Shown here in pieces: positions 8,767 to 15,256 of a stretch of DNA of 64,000 bases (position 1 is the first letter of the stretch; every line of letters begins with the position of its first letter). The notes below the pieces were generated by a model. It searched no databases and was not told the DNA's origin. It saw only the letters and a list, made by a program, of their open reading frames with translations. The position numbers were made by a program, and so were the translations under genes. Source of the DNA: JAHBVL01 sp963712055 (GTDB lineage Bacteria; Chloroflexota; Chloroflexia; Thermomicrobiales; UBA6265); the NCBI GenBank assembly GCA_963712055.1, contig CAVQGN010000001.1, positions 186,001 through 250,000 on the forward strand, given 5' to 3'.

Positions 8767-9193
8767 TGGAGTCTGGCTCGCGCTCTCCGTTGCAGATCAC
8801 GGTCATCGTCAGGCCGCCGAGGCTTGGTTTGATCGCATCAACGAGCCTTCATCAGTTTGCTTTTGTCGGTCGACACAGCAGTCTTTCTTGCGGCTTCTCA
8901 CCACCGCATCTGTTTTCACTCCGTATGGCAATCCTCCGCTTGCGAACCAGCGGGCGTGGGAGGTGTTCGACGCTTTGCTTGCTGACTTCCGGGTCGATTT
9001 GGTGGTTCAAGAGCCAGTAGGACTGGATGCTTTCTGGGATCAATTCACTAGACGGGACAGATCGTCTCCGAAGGTGTGGATGGATGCCTATCTGGCTGCC
9101 TTCGCGCTCTCAGGTGGCTATCAAATGGTGACCACTGATGCCGCCTTCGCCCAGTTCGACGGACTCGATCTGCTGGTGTTGTCTGGATCCTGA
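8750..9193 (+). CDS. vapC: VapC-type PIN-domain toxin
   Basis: A 147-residue PIN-domain endoribonuclease, expected to cleave a specific RNA when free of its antitoxin. Acidic metal ligands are visible in HLVDSGVWLA near the start and in WMDAYLAAFA and TTDAAFAQF near the end; the usual second acidic position reads STQQSFLRLL, as in the subgroup with Gln there. The start is chosen at GTG 8750, with AGGA eight bases upstream, giving a 17-bp overlap with vapB; ATG 8741 is possible too. It ends close to the convergent dnaE2 gene. All expected catalytic residues of this subgroup appear present. Confidence 0.85.
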   Translation: MHLVDSGVWLALSVADHGHRQAAEAWFDRINEPSSVCFCRSTQQSFLRLLTTASVFTPYGNPPLANQRAWEVFDALLADFRVDLVVQEPVGLDAFWDQFTRRDRSSPKVWMDAYLAAFALSGGYQMVTTDAAFAQFDGLDLLVLSGS

Positions 9194-9205
9194 CCCATGG
9201 TCAGG
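9189..9205. terminator. hairpin between vapC and dnaE2
   Basis: CCTGACC and GGTCAGG form a perfect 7-bp stem with a CAT loop, overlapping the vapC stop codon and lying between two convergent genes. No T-tract follows on either strand, so it is not a classical intrinsic terminator; it could protect 3' ends or work with Rho. Confidence 0.4.
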
Positions 9206-9227
9206 CTTCGGCGTTGCCCTGTTCCCG

Positions 9228-11546
9228 CTACCGGTAGTTGTGTGATGCCGGAGTCAGTTTTCTGACTGGCGTGGCTCGAACAGGTAGAGGATCCTCCATC
9301 GATTCTGGCGCCGGGGGGTTGAATTCGTGGCGAGCGCCGTCGAGGGGAGCGATCCGCTGCGCAACCACGTTGATCGTTCCCTGGCTTTTTTGCAATTTGC
9401 CGCTGATCAGTAAGAACGGTTCCCCCCGGACCAGGAGTCGCTCCTGTTCATAGAGATCCTTGTAGACCACGATATTGATCAGCCCGCGTTCGTCTTCCAT
9501 CAGCAGAAAGGTGACCCCCTTGGCTGTGCCCGGGCGTTGGCGGCAGACCACCAGACCCGCAATCTGGATCGGTGCGCCGTCGGGGAGTTTGTCGATCTCG
9601 ACTGAGGTCAGGAGTGAGCTCGGCAAGCGGGGGCGGAGCAAGCCGAGCGGATGATAGCGGGGTGAGAGACCGAGAATCTCGTAGTCGGCCGACATCTGAT
9701 CCCAAGCGCCGAGGGGTTTGAGGTCGACCCGGTCCTGCTCGATCGGCAACGGCAACGCCAACTGGCGATCGCCGCGTGCTTCCGGTTTGGGCAGGGGCTG
9801 GGCGGGGACAAAGAGACCGATCAACCAGAGCGCTTCCCGGCGTCCGAGACCGAAGCGATCGAACGCGCCGACCAGGATCAGATTCTCGACTGAAGCGGTC
9901 GCCAGTGGGATCCGGCGGACAAAATCGGCCAGTGAACGGTAGTCGCCCTTGGCGATCCGGTCGAGTACGATCTGGCGGGCTTGTTCTTCGCCCATTCCCT
10001 GGACATAACCCAACCCGATCCGGATGGCGTTTCCCTCGACCGAGCAGCGGAGCGAACTCAGGTTGATATCAGGCCCAAGGATCCGGATACCATGGCGTTT
10101 GGCGTCGTTGGTCAGCACATGCGGGGGATAAAAACCCATCGGCTGATTGTTGAGCAACGCACAGAGAAATTCGGCTGGGTGGTAATACTTGAGCCAGCAG
10201 GATTGAAACGCCAGCACAGCAAACGCGGCAGCGTGCGCTTTCGGGAAGCCATAGGCGGCAAATCCCAGCAGTTTCTTGAAAACGGTTTTGGCGATCTCGA
10301 GCGAAACGCCTCGTGCGGCCGCGCCATCACGGAACTGACTCCAGAGCTGGATCATCGCTTCGCGTGAGCGTTTGCGGGTCATCGAACGGCGCAACATATC
10401 AGCCTGCCCGGCGGAGAACCCGGCCAGTTCCATCGACACCTGCAGGACCTGTTCCTGGTAGAGGATGACTCCATGCGTTTCCCTGAGCACCGGTTCGAGG
10501 AGGGGATGATCGTATTCCGGTTCGACCGGAAGAAAACTGGTTCGTTCCCGTTCGCGCTGGCGATGTTCGACATAGGGTTTGACCGCGCCGCCGATGATCG
10601 GTCCGGGGCGGACGATTGCGACCTGAACTACCAGATCCTCGAGTTTTTTCGGGCGGGTCCGGGGAAGCATCTGGATCTGGGCCCGACTCTCGATCTGGAA
10701 GACCCCGATCGTATCGCCTGCGCAGATCATGTCGTAAATAGCAGGATCATTGAAATCGATCCGGCTCAGATCGACCGGTGGTTTGCCTCCTTTCACGATC
10801 AGTTCGAGACACTCCTCGACCAGTGAAAGCATCCCCAGCGCGAGAAAATCGATCTTGACCACACGGGCGTCCTCGCAGGAATCCTTGTCCCAATGACAGA
10901 TATAACGTCCTTCCATCGCGGCGGGCTGGACCGGAACCAGATCGGAAAGGGCTGAGGAGGAGATGATCATCCCGCCAACATGCTGGGTGATGTGGCGTGG
11001 AAATCCGCTCATCTGCTCGGCCAGATCGATCAGATAACACCAGGGTGGGGTGTCCTTGCGCTGGGCATAGCCGGGGATTCGTTCAAGTTCGCTGCCGAGA
11101 TCACGGGCGGACCGGGGTTCGCTCAGTTTGGCGATCTTGTCGAGTTCGGGGAGGGGAAGACCAAGCACTTTGCCGACATCGCGCACCGCGCTCCGGAGTT
11201 TGTAGGTCGAAAACGCGCAGACCAGCGCCGCCCGGTCGTGTCCGTAGACCTCATAAACCCGTTCGATCAAGCGCTCCCGAATCTCGCGTGGAAAATCGAG
11301 ATCGATATCGGGAATCGAATGGAGCTCATCATTGAGAAAACGTCCAAAAAAGAGATCGTGCGCGAGGGGATCAACATGGGACAACCCGATCAGATAGCAG
11401 ACGATCGAACTGACCGATGATCCCCGACCCCGTCCGGGAGGGAGGTTGCCGATGCTGCGGGCACTGCTGGCGCCACGGATTTCATCGGCTACCTCGCGGG
11501 CGAGCAACAGCAGATCGCGATAGAGGAGGAAAAACCCAGCCAAGCC
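9228..11546 (-). CDS. dnaE2: error-prone DNA polymerase III alpha (DnaE2), C-terminal part after frameshift
   Basis: About 772 residues forming the rest of a C-family polymerase of the ImuC/DnaE2 type, which performs translesion synthesis with ImuB in the SOS response. It begins at the conserved GLAGFFLLYRDL, contains the palm motif with the catalytic aspartates (PDIDLDFPREI), the fingers and thumb (FAAYGFPKAHAAAFA), the helix-hairpin-helix region and an OB fold (IQIAGLVVCRQR). The N-terminal PHP part is in another frame just upstream, and the join needs removal of one base near 11547. In this frame the codons upstream of 11546 (open to 11711) do not resemble the family. The two parts together give about 1130 residues, full length. 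Either a real frameshift or a read error. Confidence 0.88.
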   Translation of the reverse strand, partial: GLAGFFLLYRDLLLLAREVADEIRGASSARSIGNLPPGRGRGSSVSSIVCYLIGLSHVDPLAHDLFFGRFLNDELHSIPDIDLDFPREIRERLIERVYEVYGHDRAALVCAFSTYKLRSAVRDVGKVLGLPLPELDKIAKLSEPRSARDLGSELERIPGYAQRKDTPPWCYLIDLAEQMSGFPRHITQHVGGMIISSSALSDLVPVQPAAMEGRYICHWDKDSCEDARVVKIDFLALGMLSLVEECLELIVKGGKPPVDLSRIDFNDPAIYDMICAGDTIGVFQIESRAQIQMLPRTRPKKLEDLVVQVAIVRPGPIIGGAVKPYVEHRQRERERTSFLPVEPEYDHPLLEPVLRETHGVILYQEQVLQVSMELAGFSAGQADMLRRSMTRKRSREAMIQLWSQFRDGAAARGVSLEIAKTVFKKLLGFAAYGFPKAHAAAFAVLAFQSCWLKYYHPAEFLCALLNNQPMGFYPPHVLTNDAKRHGIRILGPDINLSSLRCSVEGNAIRIGLGYVQGMGEEQARQIVLDRIAKGDYRSLADFVRRIPLATASVENLILVGAFDRFGLGRREALWLIGLFVPAQPLPKPEARGDRQLALPLPIEQDRVDLKPLGAWDQMSADYEILGLSPRYHPLGLLRPRLPSSLLTSVEIDKLPDGAPIQIAGLVVCRQRPGTAKGVTFLLMEDERGLINIVVYKDLYEQERLLVRGEPFLLISGKLQKSQGTINVVAQRIAPLDGARHEFNPPAPESMEDPLPVRATPVRKLTPASHNYR

Positions 11547-12621
11547 GATGTTTGCTGATAACGGCCAGTTCTTCATCCAGTCGTTGCCAGGCGGCGGGTT
11601 GATTGTCGGGATAGCGGACCTGCATCGCTTCCACGCAAACCTGGCGGAGAAGATCCTCCGGCGTCTGATCAGGTGGGGTGGGGTAGTCCGGGAACACATA
11701 GGCCAGATCACGTGCGAGATTGAATTCCTGACAGCGTTCGGCGATGGCGCGAGTGGTGGTCAGCGCCTGAGGAAAATCGGCAAAGATCCGCTCCATTTCT
11801 GCGGGTGATCGGAGTGCAAATTCGGCGTTGGGGCGGCGGAAACGATGTGAGTTGTCGAGCGTGGTCCGGTTTTTGATTGCGACCAGGACATCCTGCAAGC
11901 GATGCCGTTCCTGGAGGTGATAATGAACATTCCCGGTGGCGGCATAGCGGAGATCATGACGATTGGCGAGATCGACCATCGTGGCTATCCGTTTGCGATC
12001 ACCATGGACGAAGTTGTTCTGGAGTTCGACGACGACCTGATCCGGACCCAGCCATTCCTGGTACTGGTGCAGGAGACGGTTGGCTCCGGCGAGATCGTCG
12101 TGGTCGATCGCTTGCGCCAGTGCACCCTGCCGACATCCAGTCAGAAGGAGAACGCCTTCGCCGAACTCACCCAGGAGGGTGGGATCGAGACGGGCTTCAC
12201 GGTCTTCGAGACGGTGGAGATGATGAGGTTTGCCGACCCCACGCAGGGAGAGGTCGAGACCATCACCGTCCGGATTGAGATAAGCGGGCGGGGTTTTCCG
12301 GGGCAATCCGGGTGGCAATCGGTGTGCTTCGGTGAGGAGGCGGGAGAGATTCGAATATCCCTGCGGTGAGGTTGCGAGCAGGGTCAGATGTGAATCATCG
12401 AGCAGCGTGACTTCGGCGCCGGTAATCGGCGTGATCCCCATGTCCTGGGCACTCTGGGCGAACTCCATCGATCCATAGAGACCATCGTGGTCGGTGACGG
12501 CCATCGCGGTGTAACCGAGTTCGCTGGCGCGGGTGACCAGTTCCTCGGGCAGGGATGCACCATCGAGAAAGGAAAAGGCGGTATGGGCATGGAGTTCGAT
12601 GTAGTCTGCTGGCACAATCAT
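11482..12621 (-). CDS. dnaE2: error-prone DNA polymerase III alpha (DnaE2), N-terminal PHP part before frameshift
   Basis: The N-terminal part of DnaE2. It starts with a PHP domain (YIELHAHTAFSFLDGAS, then TDHDGLYG) and reads as a good family member up to ELAVISKH at codon 358 (about 11548). After this the frame drifts into unrelated residues and stops at 11482, while the family sequence continues in the frame that begins with GGC at 11546. One extra base at about 11547 (CATCGGC instead of CATGGC) explains the break; no homopolymer is present there. The ATG at 12621 has no good Shine-Dalgarno. It lies 35 bases downstream of a LexA box placed inside a sigma-70-type promoter, so SOS control is expected. 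Confidence 0.85.
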   Translation of the reverse strand: MIVPADYIELHAHTAFSFLDGASLPEELVTRASELGYTAMAVTDHDGLYGSMEFAQSAQDMGITPITGAEVTLLDDSHLTLLATSPQGYSNLSRLLTEAHRLPPGLPRKTPPAYLNPDGDGLDLSLRGVGKPHHLHRLEDREARLDPTLLGEFGEGVLLLTGCRQGALAQAIDHDDLAGANRLLHQYQEWLGPDQVVVELQNNFVHGDRKRIATMVDLANRHDLRYAATGNVHYHLQERHRLQDVLVAIKNRTTLDNSHRFRRPNAEFALRSPAEMERIFADFPQALTTTRAIAERCQEFNLARDLAYVFPDYPTPPDQTPEDLLRQVCVEAMQVRYPDNQPAAWQRLDEELAVISKHRLGWVFPPLSRSAVARPRGSR

Positions 12622-12642
12622 CTCGGGTAATCACGAACTCAT

Positions 12643-12679
12643 CTCTCGAGAGAATAGAACACATGTTCTGTTTTGACAA
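12643..12679 (-). promoter_or_regulatory. SOS promoter of dnaE2 with LexA box
   Basis: On the minus strand: -35 TTGTCA (12679-12674), 17-bp spacer, -10 TATTCT (12656-12651). The spacer holds AGAACACATGTTCT (12656-12669), matching the Gram-positive LexA box GAAC-N4-GTTC. A CTCTCGAGAG palindrome (12643-12652) overlaps the predicted start region. Element for element this matches the imuB promoter at 15135-15171, including spacing. Confidence 0.85.
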
Positions 12680-12826
12680 GCGAAAGAATTTGACAGGGAG
12701 TCACATCTATCGGGCAACTGTCACAGGTAGGGAGAGAGCCTTCACCAAACGAAGAGGGAGAGTGGGCATGAAGTTCGGCGTTTCTATTGCGACAGGCGAA
12801 AGACTTGATAGGAGTGTCGATCTATT
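12666..12826. repeat. imperfect direct repeat pair between dnaE2 and the HEPN gene
   Basis: About 45 bases from 12666 (TTCTGTTTTGACAAGCGAAA, continuing to CATCTAT) recur imperfectly from 12782 (TTCTATTGCGACAGGCGAAA, continuing to GATCTAT), 116 bp apart. Shared blocks are TTCT, GACA, GCGAAAGA and ATCTAT. The first copy overlaps the dnaE2 promoter. It may be the trace of a small local duplication; no function is evident. The remainder of the 240-bp gap holds only promoter elements. Confidence 0.4.
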
Positions 12827-12855
12827 ACCAGATTGGTAATCCTGAAACGTACAAT
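12824..12855 (+). promoter_or_regulatory. palindromic operator and leaderless promoter of the HEPN gene
   Basis: ATTACCA (12824-12830) and TGGTAAT (12834-12840) form a perfect 7-bp inverted repeat with a GAT spacer. A -10-like TACAAT lies at 12850-12855, and six bases separate it from the ATG at 12862, the same distance as in the vapBC promoter. No Shine-Dalgarno is seen, so the transcript is probably leaderless and repressor-controlled. Confidence 0.5.
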
Positions 12856-12861
12856 GTTGCA

Positions 12862-13119
12862 ATGAACGACTTGGGAATCACTGAAACTTATCTCATCAAG
12901 GCAACAGAGAGCCTTGCTGGCGCAGAAAGTGAGTTCGCCAATCGGCGCTACCAGAACTGCGCCAATCGCGCGTACTATTCCTGCTACCAGGCAGCAGTTG
13001 CTGCATTGCTTCACTCGAGTATCCGCCCGCCAGGAAAGCGCTGGGGACACGACTCGGTCCAAGCGCAATTTGTTGGCGAGCTCATCAACCGGCGAAAACG
13101 CTACCCGCCGAGTCTTTGA
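12862..13119 (+). CDS. HEPN-domain protein, cut short by an in-frame TGA
   Basis: An 85-residue product ending at TGA 13117-13119. Residues about 10-50 (YLIKATESLAGAESEF, then NRRYQNCANRAYYSCYQAAV) match the helical HEPN pattern of toxin and nucleic-acid-processing proteins. Reading through the TGA in the same frame gives a further 47 residues of good helical sequence ending in EEELSNRP, so the gene appears to be a 133-residue HEPN gene with a single CGA-to-TGA change (Arg to stop). The next gene overlaps the original stop codon by ATGA. The gene lies between imuB and dnaE2 on the opposite strand. It is either inactivated or, less likely, expressed by readthrough. Confidence 0.68.
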   Translation: MNDLGITETYLIKATESLAGAESEFANRRYQNCANRAYYSCYQAAVAALLHSSIRPPGKRWGHDSVQAQFVGELINRRKRYPPSL

Positions 13120-13263
13120 GACACATTTGAACGGCTCTTTCTTCTACGGCAAACTGCCGATTATGGAGCTGATGTCGTGACAGAACTCCAGGCAGCGCGA
13201 TCACTTCGAAGAGCACGAGCGTTTGTCACAGCGATCGAGGAAGAATTGAGCAACCGACCATGA
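13120..13263 (+). pseudogene. C-terminal remainder of the HEPN gene after the in-frame TGA
   Basis: In-frame continuation of the HEPN gene after the TGA. It begins DTFERLFLLRQTADYGADVV and ends RAFVTAIEEELSNRP at TGA 13261-13263. The segment keeps coding character with no further stop, and its terminator overlaps the ATG of the next gene (ATGA), which argues that the stop at 13117 arose recently within an intact gene. Confidence 0.6.
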
Positions 13264-13595
13264 CCACACTGCAGACTTACTCCAACCCCAGAATGATGGC
13301 TGCGATCGATGAGATCACCGGAATTATCCGTAGCACGTATCCAGACACCACGTTCACGGTCGATGTCGATGTTGTTGAGAGCCAGGAATCTGTGTTTGTC
13401 ACTGCTGTGGTTGACGTAGATGATCCCGACGAGGTTGTCGACTGCTTCATCGATCGTGTGCTAGCACTGCAGATAGATGAAGGATTGCCCCTTCATGTCG
13501 TGCCGATCCGGACTCCAGACCGTCGCGATCGGTTACAAGCAACGTTGGGATTCGCTCGAAAGCCGGGGCCTGATTCTGTTTCGGCAGTGAGCTGA
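13260..13595 (+). CDS. hypothetical protein paired with the HEPN gene
   Basis: A 111-residue protein starting at ATG 13260, which overlaps the stop codon of the HEPN frame by four bases, so the two are a coupled pair. It lacks the GSxAxG nucleotidyltransferase motif of MNT antitoxins. It is acidic in the middle (VDVDVVESQESVFV, VVDVDDPDEVVDCFIDRVL) with a conserved-looking LPLHVVPIRTP segment. I take it as the possible partner or antitoxin of the HEPN protein on position alone. It converges on the DUF6504 gene 50 bases away. Similar small genes beside HEPN genes occur in cyanobacteria and Chloroflexota, from memory. Confidence 0.6.
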   Translation: MTTLQTYSNPRMMAAIDEITGIIRSTYPDTTFTVDVDVVESQESVFVTAVVDVDDPDEVVDCFIDRVLALQIDEGLPLHVVPIRTPDRRDRLQATLGFARKPGPDSVSAVS

Positions 13596-13644
13596 ACGCG
13601 GTAACCCCCAGACGCGTATTGCGGTCTCAATTTAAGCCACTGTA

Positions 13645-13926
13645 TCAATACTGCTGGTCGTGCCAGGTGTTGGCTACGACATCGTGATAGATCGTCCGGA
13701 TCGATCCGTTTTCGAGGGTCAGGCGGTAGTAGTGCCGGTGAATCCGCTCCCGCCACCATTCGTCGTCGATCCGCCATGTTTCGCTGATCTGGATGACCCG
13801 AACCTCGTGCTGATGGGTGACGATCGCGATCGGCAGCATGTTTTCGGTGATGACCGTGATCTCCCGCGGGGTGTTCAGGGGTCGAACGTGATGAGCGCGT
13901 GACGACGTTCCGGAATGCGAGACCAT
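13645..13926 (-). CDS. DUF6504-type protein of the ImuB mutasome
   Basis: A 93-residue protein with the pattern of DUF6504: RPLNTPREITV, then TWRIDDEWWRERIHRHYYRL and a final IYHDVVANTWHDQQY. In many actinobacteria and Chloroflexota this small protein is encoded right behind imuB or fused to its C-terminus, so it is taken as a mutasome accessory; its molecular role is not established. It overlaps the end of imuB by 52 bases and shares its SOS promoter. No alternative in-frame start of usual type lies downstream, which supports the overlapping ATG at 13926. Confidence 0.78.
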   Translation of the reverse strand: MVSHSGTSSRAHHVRPLNTPREITVITENMLPIAIVTHQHEVRVIQISETWRIDDEWWRERIHRHYYRLTLENGSIRTIYHDVVANTWHDQQY

Positions 13927-15062
13927 GGCTCCACCTCCACAACCTGATAGAGCGGGGACGATCCATACCGACGTTTGAGTTGGTGCGCAACAGCGACAAG
14001 GGGCGAACTGCGACGAGAACGAAGACCGGGCAGGGATTCCTGTTTGGCGGTTTCGTTGACCAGATCGACCAGAATCAGGGTCAGACTTTCGGCCGCGCCC
14101 GGGAGTTCGATGGCTTGCAACCGATGCGCGAGAATTTCGGTGACCCGCTCGCAGCCAACTGGTTCGCGGAAGGTCATCTCCCGTTCCCAGGAACGATGAT
14201 CTTCGATCATCACCTGTAACCGGGCTTGACGAACAAACCGGTGTTCCAGTTCAGGACGGCCAAAAGCGCGCTGAACCAGTTGGCGGACACCGATCATGAG
14301 CATTTCCCGGCTGGTCGAGGGAGCGGGCAGGGTCAGGCTTTCGCTGATCAGAGACGGACGAGGGCGGGGCGTGACGATCGTGTCGTCATATCCATGAGCC
14401 AGGTTCCAGATCCTTTTTCCGGTAGGACCAAACCGGGCCTGGAGCGCACTTGTTGGCAAAACAGCGATATCACCGAGCGTGTGGAGACCGAGACGTTCGA
14501 GACTGCGGATCAGTTTGAGATCAACGGGGAGCCAACCGACAGGCAGCCCGGTCAGAAAGGGGAGGAGATCGGGTTCAGCGACGAGATGGAATCCGCCGGG
14601 CTGGGCTTTGCGAGCCGCCGCCGAGGCGCTGAACTTGCCGGGTGCGATCCCGGCCCGGGGGCGAAGAATGGCGGGAACCGCCTGCAGAAGCCGGGTGGCG
14701 GCGGCTTCGATCGAGGGATCGTGCCGATGGAGCCCAGTCAGATCGATAAAACAGAGACCAGGTTCCGCCATCTCGACGGCCGGACTGATCGTTTCCAGCG
14801 CTTGAGCCATCTGATCGAATGCCCGGGCTTCGCGGACCGGGTTCGGTTCGATGAAAATCGCTTCGACACAGAGCCCGGTGACCTCGCGCAGCATCATTCC
14901 CGGTCGGACACCCCGGCGGGCGGCTTCGGGAGAGCAATCGACCACTGATGTGCGGGAATTGGGTTCTGAGGTGAGCACGAGCGGCAGACCGTCAAGTTCG
15001 GGTCGATCGAGCAGAGCGATCCGCAAGGAAAAGTTGGGAATCGAAATACAGGCAATGGGCAT
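13875..15062 (-). CDS. imuB: ImuB-like Y-family polymerase homologue, catalytically inactive
   Basis: A 395-residue Y-family protein. The position of the first catalytic Asp of active enzymes (IDMD in DinB) reads ISIPNFSLRI and the second acidic pair (SxDE) reads CFIDLTGL, so the metal-binding carboxylates are missing as in ImuB. The finger, palm and HhH regions are recognisable (LGLHTLGDIAVLPTSALQARF) and the little-finger segment lies at about 260-340. ImuB acts as an adaptor that brings DnaE2 to the sliding clamp during SOS mutagenesis. It is transcribed from an SOS promoter 85 bases upstream. No imuA/recA-like partner is visible in the window. Confidence 0.87.
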   Translation of the reverse strand: MPIACISIPNFSLRIALLDRPELDGLPLVLTSEPNSRTSVVDCSPEAARRGVRPGMMLREVTGLCVEAIFIEPNPVREARAFDQMAQALETISPAVEMAEPGLCFIDLTGLHRHDPSIEAAATRLLQAVPAILRPRAGIAPGKFSASAAARKAQPGGFHLVAEPDLLPFLTGLPVGWLPVDLKLIRSLERLGLHTLGDIAVLPTSALQARFGPTGKRIWNLAHGYDDTIVTPRPRPSLISESLTLPAPSTSREMLMIGVRQLVQRAFGRPELEHRFVRQARLQVMIEDHRSWEREMTFREPVGCERVTEILAHRLQAIELPGAAESLTLILVDLVNETAKQESLPGLRSRRSSPLVAVAHQLKRRYGSSPLYQVVEVEPWSRIPERRHALITFDP

Positions 15063-15134
15063 GAGCGTTCCGGATCAGATAGGGTTATGGCGGTGAGTCG
15101 CCCTGACTCGATCGCGTCCCCCGCAATGGCTTCT

Positions 15135-15171
15135 CTCTCGAGAGTATAGAACATATGTTCTAATCAAGCAA
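15135..15171 (-). promoter_or_regulatory. SOS promoter of imuB with LexA box
   Basis: On the minus strand: -35 TTGCTT (15171-15166), 17-bp spacer, -10 TATACT (15148-15143). The spacer holds TAGAACATATGTTCTA (15147-15162), a perfect 16-bp palindrome containing the Gram-positive LexA box. CTCTCGAGAG (15135-15144) overlaps the start region exactly as in the dnaE2 promoter; over 27 bases the two promoters differ at only two positions. Confidence 0.87.
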
Positions 15172-15206
15172 TGAAAGCAGACGATCAGACTTTGCGGTAA
15201 ACCGTG

Positions 15207-15234
15207 TATACTCACCGGACAGGATGTACGTACA
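15207..15234 (+). promoter_or_regulatory. possible ftsK -10 box and TGTACGTACA palindrome
   Basis: TATACT at 15207-15212 is a plausible -10 box for ftsK, although no good -35 is seen. The 10-bp palindrome TGTACGTACA at 15225-15234 lies just downstream of the predicted start. The same 10 bases occur at 59710-59719, again just downstream of a promoter (rplI), which suggests a shared regulator or chance. Confidence 0.35.
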
Positions 15235-15256
15235 CCTAGTTTGACTCCGCATTGCC

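Noticed and set aside
11877..12369. Open frames on the plus strand inside dnaE2
   Set aside because: They overlap an assigned gene entirely and match no known family.
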